Assembly (NCBI RefSeq): GCF_015708155.1
Contig: NZ_JADDYD010000002.1
Span: 1-64,000, forward strand
DNA: 64,000 bases
Source of the DNA: Mycoplasma sp. 'Moose RK'
GTDB lineage: Bacteria; Bacillota_I; Bacilli_A; Mycoplasmatales; Metamycoplasmataceae
Direction: 5' to 3'
Shown: one piece after another, positions 56,982-64,000 of the stretch
Numbering within the stretch: position 1 is the first letter of the stretch
Layout: every line of letters begins with the position of its first letter
Program-made: the position numbers and the translations under genes
The notes under the pieces: generated by a model
What the model saw: only the letters and a program-made list of their open reading frames with translations
Told to the model about the DNA's origin: nothing
Database searches by the model: none

Positions 56982-56996
56982 AATAAATTTTTATTG

Positions 56997-57002
56997 TATA
57001 AT
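56997..57002 (+). promoter_or_regulatory. Possible separate promoter of the P102-like gene
   Basis: TATAAT in the 183-bp gap, 121 bases before ATG 57124. It could allow expression independent of the first adhesin gene. Confidence 0.45.
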
Positions 57003-57123
57003 TTAATAAAATTAAATAAAGTTATATTTGCTTTAATTAAGGTAAAAATTTATTAATTTTGTTTAAATTTAAAATAAATTGTTAAAAAGTTAAAATTTAA
57101 AGCAAAAAAATATTGGAGATTTT

Positions 57124-60100
57124 ATGAAAAATAAGAAATCATTATTAATTGGGGGAACAATTGCTACAGTTGTTGGTGCCGCTATTTTTGGCTCTGTTGT
57201 TGGTGTTAATTTACAAGCACGCTATCGAGGTTCAAATCCGGTTCAAGGCGTAGTTTCACACCTTCAACAAATTGATGGTGTTGCTTTTAAACCATCAGTT
57301 GCCCATTTTACTGACGATTATCAAACAGTTAAAAAAGCTTTGTTAAATGGGAAAACTTACAGTGTTGGCAGTCCTGATTTTGCTAATTTTGCTAATAAAT
57401 TTGATTTTTTAACAAACAATGGGCACACTGTCTTTCATTTACCCACAAATTACCAATTAGTAATCCAAAAATTTGAAGCAGATGATGAAACTCAACGTTT
57501 TCGTCTTTCTTTTTATATTAAAGAAGTTTTAAAAGATGGTCAAGTTGCCCAATCACCAAGTAAATTTGTTTATCTTTCACCAATTGATGCTCCTAGATCG
57601 GCCTTGGCACAATATAGTGACATTGTTGAAACCAATTTTAAAAATGGCTTAGTTCCCAATTCGCTAAGCCATTTTTCTGCTACATCAGTAAAACCGCTTG
57701 GACTCACAAGAGCAAGTGACTTTGTTGAAAAAGTAAATAGTTTTGGCGAAACTCAACAATTTGTTGATTACCTAAAGAAATTTTTTGACATTGACAAGCT
57801 CAAAGCCAATATTCGTTTGCAAGCAACCGGATTTAGTTTTGCCAAAGATGATTTAGAAGAACCTTTTCAGTTTAGTTTTGTAAAAAATCCAACAAATGCT
57901 AATGAATTTGCTACTTTATTTAAAGAAGAAAACTTTGTTCGAGTTTATTTAAAAGCTGAATTTAATGAGCAAGCCAAATTTACTTTGCCTACTAAATACA
58001 AAAACAAAGATAATTTTACAATAATTGCCCTTGATTTAAAACCAAAAACTGCTGATGCTAAATCACTTTTCGCTGATCTTAGCGACTTAACAAACGAAAT
58101 TGATGTTAATTTGCTTGATGCTGCTGATTATTACACAAGTAGCACGAATTTAGATGGCGCTGAAATTAAACCATTGGTTCCTTCTTTGCTTTCATTGATA
58201 CAACGTGATGCTTTTAATCAAGGTAAATCTTCATTTCCAAAATTTTCTCTTTATAGTTATGATGCTTTTAATTTTTATAAACAATTGCAGGAATTAGTTG
58301 GTAACCAGTATGCAGTTAAGCAAGTTGTTGATGCAACTTTAACTCGTGGACTCACATTTTCCTTTGGAAAATACGATCAACTTTTCAAAGACTTGCGTAA
58401 TCACTTAGATTATGAATTTTTGGTATCAGAAGCAAAAATTAAACAAAATTCTTTTTCAAAAAAACTTTTTGTGCAATTACCAATTAAAATTACCCTGAGA
58501 TCAACTGTTTTAGGTGATTCTTATAAAGAATCTAAACCACTTTTTGAAAAAATTGTTAGTTTCAAACTTGATAATTTCCGTGATATTAACATTGATCAAG
58601 CCTTGGAAACACTTTATCCTGAGATCAAACAAGATCTTGAAGATGCTAAAAAACAACGCCAAGAAGCACTTAAAGTCGAAGCTTCAGGGCCAACCACAAA
58701 TCTTAGCAGTCAAGATGGCAATAGTGAAATTTCTCAAGAATCTTTGATTCAGTGAGAAAAAGCTGCCAAAGACCAAGTTGCCATTGGTTCAAGTAAACTA
58801 AACCCATTTACATCATCTTCTGGAATAAAGCATGCCTTGTCAGCTGAAGTAGTTAAGAATTTAATTAAAGATAAAAAATATGATCAACTTGCTGAATTAA
58901 TTAGTGATCCAACTACTTACAACGTTGATTTTAAAGTCAAATCACGTTTATTTGAAAAAAAATCAAGCGCGCCAACAATGGCGCAAGTTGATTCTGCTAA
59001 ATTTGAAGTTGACACAAATGATCCAGTTGTTTATGGGCACATTTTTTCAGCATCAACTACTCTTTTCCCTAATAAAGCTTCGCTTTTTGCTTATTTCCGT
59101 TACTTATTGTCACTTTCACCAAGAGATGCAGTTTTCCAATTGGTAAAATTAGCCCAAAAAATGGGTCTTCAGTTAGAAAATATTGAAAATTTACCACAAA
59201 ACCCTTCACTTGCTGATCTTAAAAATGTTATAATCAAAACTCCTTTTGATGGCAAAAGAACTGTTGAAGATTATATTGCCGATGATAGTAAAAATCCTGA
59301 TTTTGCTTACAAAATGAAGATTTTTGACATCAATAATTATTATGTTAGCACTGAAAATAGTCCAAAATTTGGTCTCCCTTTGTTCTTGCCAGCAAACATT
59401 AAAACAACAACTGAAACAACACAACAAAATACATCAACTGAACTTTGATATCAACCAATTCTTAAAAAACTTGAAGTTGATAAAATTAATAATTCTCTTA
59501 AAGCTGGTGATTATTTAGAAAAATTACCTTATGAACTTTGAAAAACATTAGTTCGTAATAACGCTATTGATAACAAGGACAAGGTTGCCACAGAAATCTT
59601 TAATGATTATCAAAAAGCACTTACAGTTGTAAAACGGCCACTTTTTTGACAATATTGAGGTTCAGAATTTGAAAATCAAACTAGTTCTAAAGAATTGAAT
59701 TTTTATTCTTCACCTTTCACTAAAGACAAATTTAAACCACTTGAAACACTTCAAGATTTAGTGCTTGCTTTTTATTCACAAGCAGCAATTACAGATAATT
59801 GAAGTGAATATCAAGATTCAGGTGCAAAGGTTTCAGTTATCTTTGAAGATGTTCAAGATGATGATCCAAATGATAATGTTATCCCCCTTAAATTTCACTA
59901 TGCAATTGGTTTTAATGACAGTACAGGAAAATTTGTTGTTGATGTTGTCAAATCATCTTCAAGAACAATTTACTTACAAACTTCTGGACGTTCAAAAGCA
60001 GCAGTTGAAGCAATTGATAGTTTAAATCAGGTAATCCAAGATACACCATTGAACTTACGTTCATTTACAATTACAAAAGAAAAATTTGGTCATCTTTCTA

Positions 60101-62577
60101 TTTTAGCAAACAATTTAGCGGCTAAATTCCGCCCAAAACAAGATGAAAAGGAAAACAATCTTGTTGATGAAGACGAACAAAACTGAAGAAATGACAAACC
60201 GCCAGTTGAAACACTTTCAAGTCCAAATACAAATAAACTAAATGTTAGTCTTGAAGCTGAAAATAATACTACAAATGTTACTGCTATCCCGGTAAAAGTT
60301 TCTACTTTTAGTGATATTGATCCTTCACCTTACTTTTCTGTTACTTTGTTCCAAGATAAAGAAAATAAAGAAGCTGGAAAACCAACAAAATCACCAGAAC
60401 AACAAAAACTTGAAGGTCAAATCAAAGAAAAACTATCATCTTTATTAGGCCAAGATTTAGTTAAATATTTTGATCAATTTGACCCAAATGTTAAAATTGA
60501 AGTTTATAATTTTGAAACAACTGAAGATGGTCGTCTCAAAATTACACTAAAATTGTCGAAAACAATCACAGAAAATGGTAAATCCCAAGAAGTGATTTCG
60601 GATTACTATGCAACTATTTTTGTGCGTTCCCAACTGGCACCTGTGCCAGAACTTGCACAACATGTTCAAGTAAGTGATACAAAGTGAGCAAAAACTTATG
60701 ATCCTAATAATCCTTATGCTGCTACAACAACAATTACTTTAAAATTTAAAGAAAATATTCCTCAAAAAGACAAAGATGGTAAATTACCTTCAGATTGACT
60801 AACAAGTGTACCAATTACAATTGCTCCAAGATTGTTTAGATTAGTTGCACAAAAAGCTGGAAATGATGAAAAATCTCCTAGTGATTCTAATGACTCAAAC
60901 AAAACTACCCTTTTTGTCACTAAACCAGGTGAATTGCCAATTAATTTGTCACTTAATACTGCTTTAAATTCTAGCAAAGAAGTAACAATTGAAAATCTAA
61001 AACAAGTTGATGAAAAAACTTTAACTTTTGATTTAAAAACAATTAATTTAAAAAGATTAATTAATGCACCAATGGCAGTATCTTTGGATGCACCAATTGT
61101 ATCAACTTCACTTTCCCCTTATCGATCAGCAGTATTAGCAACATTTAATTCCTTTATAGACTCTGATGCAGTTAATAACTTGTCGTTAGTTAGCAAAAAA
61201 GATGAAAAGAATAACAAAGAAATTTTTGAATTAAAACCAAAAATTATTGTTGAAGGCGCAATCCAAGCACCATGGAAGTCATTGATTCCTAACACTGATC
61301 TTGAGTTTAAAATACCTAAACAGTTAAATAAAATAACCACAAATGGTGATATATTATATATTGGCAAGGATCCTACAAAACAACCACCAAAAAAACCTGA
61401 ACCTATTGAGAGTCAAACTGCTTTGTCAATTAAAATATATGATCCAAATAGTGAATTAAGTTACCTTGCAACTGGTGATTCAGATGAAATAAATTTAGCA
61501 CAATTTGATTTTTTCAAACCTGATTCATCAGAACAAACTCCTAATTTATTAGGTATTGAAAAGGAAAAAAGAGGTTGAATTACAGTAAACCCTAATCAAC
61601 AAGAACTTAAATTTAAAGAATCTTTTAATCTTACCTTAAATCGACCAGCAAAAGTTACTTATTATTCTGCAAGTGATTTTATCCTTGGTTTACATAGTAA
61701 ACTTTCACCAACAGAAAAAAACGGAACTAAAACAGTTTATAGAAAATTAAAAACAAATGCAGCTAGTTGAGGAACTTCATATTTAAATTTGTGATATGGT
61801 GATGAAAAAATTAAATTGTTACCACAAACAATTCAATTAGATCTTGAAAACCTTGAATTCTTCTACAAAAATGAAGTAGCAGCTAATTTCAAATTACTAC
61901 GTCCACACATGCGAAATTGGTGAAGCAACCTTAATGGATCAACTATTAATAAAGTTGAGGGTTGAGTAATAAAGGGTTATAAAAGTGCTGCAAAACCAGA
62001 TACTACTACTACTACTACTACTCACAATCAAAGTCTTGTCGACCACGAAACTCGACAATTACTTAATAGTGGCAGCAGCAGCAACAAAACAACAATCTAC
62101 ATTGTTATTGGCGGTTTGCGTATGCAACTTCTTAAGTCAACTTTCAAACCAGAGTCAAGAAAATTTGTTGTAACAACAAACCCTCCATCACCACTTCATA
62201 CTTATGATTTTGATTACAAAGATTACTGAATGGCTTTTGAAAATGAACATGGTCAATTAGCATTGTTGAAAGCAGAAGCTGAAGATCCAGAATCTGATAC
62301 AAAAGAATCAAAAGGTTGGTATGTTTTCGAAACAACAATTCCAAAACATTTTTTCAAAACAAATATTCGTTTTATTGGTCTTACCAAATATCAAGCTGAT
62401 AAAAATGTTTATGAATGGGTTCCAATTATTAATACAGGTGAACTACCTGATTATCGTAATAAAGGTAATACAAATTATGGTCAACTTGGTAATTGAAAAG
62501 ACTTTAAGTTAACAAATAATGCTTTCCAAAATGTTTTTAAAGAAATCAACATTAAAAAACTAGATGAATTATCCTAA
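57124..62577 (+). CDS. P102-like adhesin paralog, very long
   Basis: Protein of 1817 residues, continuous under code 4, about twice the length of classic P102. MKNKKSLLIGGTIATVVGAA with one membrane helix (about 8-28) is the family N-terminus. The globular regions follow, with acidic low-complexity linkers (DEDEQNW near 1015, KSPSDSNDSNK near 1255), a 7-Thr run (62002-62022) and a Trp-rich C-terminal part. The gene follows an AT-rich leader with TTGGAGA before the ATG. In this clade such pairs encode secreted, proteolytically processed surface proteins that bind cilia, heparin, fibronectin or plasminogen; specific ligands cannot be read here. Confidence 0.85.
62002..62022 (+). repeat. ACT x7 tandem repeat in the P102-like gene
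   Basis: Seven ACT codons (poly-Thr). The unit is 3 bp, so copy changes keep the frame. Confidence 0.9.
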
Positions 62578-62623
62578 TTTAATTCTTAAATTAAAAATTA
62601 ATAAAAATAAATAGATATATTAT

Positions 62624-62659
62624 AAAAACAAAGACACCTTTCTTGGTGTCTTTGTTTTT
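62624..62659 (+). terminator. Terminator of the adhesin operon
   Basis: AAAAACAAAGACACC (62624-62638) with GGTGTCTTTGTTTTT (62645-62659): a strong intrinsic terminator 46 bases after the P102-like stop. A GACACA/TGTGTC copy follows at about 62681-62703. Confidence 0.9.
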
Positions 62660-62705
62660 ATAAATTAGTATATTAATTTCAGACACACCTTTCTTGTTGT
62701 GTCAT

Positions 62706-62922
62706 AAATTCACAGTTGAACAGAAAATTAAATATATCAAAATTGCTGAATCTGAAGGGCTAAAACAGCAATTTTGCAACGAGAATTAATTAATATTATG
62801 ATCAAAATTTCAAAAATACAACCGTTGCTTATCAAAAAAATTCATTTATTGAATGATATAACAACTCAAGACTTCAAAGTAGTTTATCATATAAAACTCC
62901 AAGTTTTATATGAGTTAATTAA
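62706..62922 (+). mobile_element. Internally deleted IS3-family transposase remnant
   Basis: Two short coding fragments in tandem. 62706 onward reads KFTVEQKIKYIKIAESEGL and stops, matching the start of IS3-group OrfA (helix-turn-helix). In another frame, 62797-62922 reads FIEWYNNSRLQSS and KTP, matching the C-terminal WYN..R of IS3-family integrase domains. The middle, with the DDE residues, is missing, so the remnant is inactive. The rest of 62578-63006 shows no gene. Confidence 0.6.
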
Positions 62923-63006
62923 TTAAAATTTTTTTAAAAAAGAAGATGTTAAAAAAGATGTCTAATTTTTTATATTGATTTAAGATGGGGGTAATATGAC
63001 AATAAA

Positions 63007-64000
63007 TTAATCACCTTCTGGAAGTTCAGGGACCTTAAATGGTCCTAACATTTCATAATAGTTAATTGGATCATAAAGAATCGGTGATCCCGCCGTATTT
63101 GACATTGAAACAATTCAAGAAGATTTGCCATTTTGGTTTGAAAAATCATTTATTGGTTGTCTTTGATACCAATAATCTCAAGACGCATCTTTTACCATTA
63201 TATTAGGATATTTTTCATCCTTACTCTTATTATTAATGTAAACAACTTTTCAAGTGTAACCATTGTATCTTGTTCCATAAGTTCCATCTTGACCAGTTCT
63301 AATAATTCAATTACTATTGCCACTTTCTAACCTTGGAAGTGCTCTATTTAGAAAAAAAATTGAATTTAAAACGCGATCATTTGTTGTTCATTCTGCATAA
63401 GAAGGAGCTGACCAAAATACTTTTGAGACATTTTTTTCAAATTTAATAATACGGGGGATCAGTTGTTCGTCACCCCTGCGGATTCATTCACCATATCTTG
63501 TCCCATCTCTAACAATAGAATCTGCATCATGTGGATCTTGCGACCTTGAATAAGGCATAATAAAGCCAGGGGTTCCATAAGGTGACTTGGCAATAAAAGA
63601 ATAAAGATTTTCATTTGAATCCTGTGATTTTGTTTTAAATTGCAAGGAAATTGGTAAATTAATGATTCCGCCTGCTGGGTACCAAAGTTTTTCACCTTCA
63701 AGTGATTTTGGCACACGAAAACCACCCGTATTTGAATTAATTCTTCAATAAAGAGTTAAGTATTTAATACTCTTTTCAAGATTAGTTTTTGTTCTAACTG
63801 CAACTGGTGGGCCTGGAATTTTTACAGTTTGTAATGACTGTGTCCAGGCTCGACCAGTAATGGTCTGATTATCGGGTTTATTTAAACCTTTATTAATATC
63901 ACTTTTATCCTCCCCGTTATTAACAATTACTTTTAGCCAATCTTGTTCCTTATAAGGGGTTAAGTGTGGAAATTCACCAAAAGGATTATATTCTTTTCCA
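63007..64000 (-). CDS. C-terminal part of a third surface-family paralog
   Basis: An uninterrupted minus-strand frame of about 331 codons, open at the right window edge, ending TAA at 63007 after PELPEGD. It matches the C-terminal module of 3265-6573 step by step: YNPFGEFPHLTPYKEQDWLK, PPVAVRTK, TLYWRINSNTG, INLPISLQ, SPYGTPG, NVSKVFWSAPSY, LYDPINYYEMLGPFK. Conserved Trp residues are partly TGA. Unlike the minus-strand copy at 1-3312 no frameshift is seen within the window. The N-terminal part and start lie outside. Function unknown; secreted or surface role is inferred. Confidence 0.82.

Overview
The window is a low-GC mollicute chromosome segment in which TGA must be read as tryptophan (genetic code 4): most housekeeping genes here are continuous only under that reading. 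The pair of very large P97/P102-type adhesin genes at 52741-62577, the gene content (ascorbate-type PTS, GlpF/GlpK, Ugp-like ABC transporter, PTE-type lactonase, P-type ATPases) and the AT-rich intergenic hairpins point to the Mycoplasma (Mesomycoplasma) hyopneumoniae clade of respiratory mycoplasmas. The exact species cannot be fixed from sequence reading alone.

Layout. 1-6573: two paralogous, very large surface-type proteins arranged head to head, one (minus strand) ruined by frameshifts and one (plus) open but apparently lacking its N-terminus. 6574-9784: rpsL-rpsG-fusA. 9785-10126: four consecutive hairpins. 10127-13272 (minus): trpS-thrS-small membrane protein. 13338-19469 (plus): EIIB-like protein, SF1 helicase/nuclease-like protein, RNase HIII, YneF-type membrane protein, gpmI. 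19538-21779: small metal-binding (HMA) protein and a P1B-type ATPase. 21780-22643: a gene-free, hairpin-rich stretch that looks like a structured ncRNA with its own promoter and terminator, followed by a homopolymer-rich nusA promoter and leader. 22644-31733: RimP-like fragment, nusA, ylxR, infB, rbfA, dnaE, 5'-3' exonuclease, APH-like kinase. 31794-41491: carbohydrate block: EIIA and EIIB (minus), glpK-glpF (plus), UlaA-type EIIC (minus), an EIIA-like protein with Asp instead of His, a PTE-family lactonase, a large lipoprotein. 41628-44533: Ugp/Mal-like ABC transporter. 44627-50782: ABC ATPase-permease fusion, lipoprotein nuclease, smpB, P2-type ATPase. 50794-52388 (minus): tmcAL, a small hydrophobic ORF, tRNA-Leu and tRNA-Ser. 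52741-62577: P97-like and P102-like adhesins. 62706-62922: internally deleted IS3-family transposase remnant. 63007-64000: C-terminal part of another member of the surface family seen at 1-6573, in inverted orientation.

How the genes work together. The central blocks are translation and transcription factors (rpsL-rpsG-fusA; rimP/nusA/ylxR/infB/rbfA), replication and repair (dnaE, 5'-3' exonuclease, RNase HIII, helicase), and import of carbon sources: ascorbate-type sugar by PTS with a possible lactonase step, glycerol by GlpF and GlpK, and a further substrate by an ABC system whose lipoprotein gene lies divergent to it. The two ends carry surface antigens. The most unusual features are the inverted paralogous surface genes at both ends, the head-to-head junction near 3265-3312, the structured RNA locus and poly-T/poly-A element before nusA, and several proteins that have lost a known catalytic residue (EIIB-like, EIIA-like, ThrRS editing site, DnaE PHP domain). 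Lengths and frames were checked by hand. Family assignments rest on motif recognition, not on database searches.
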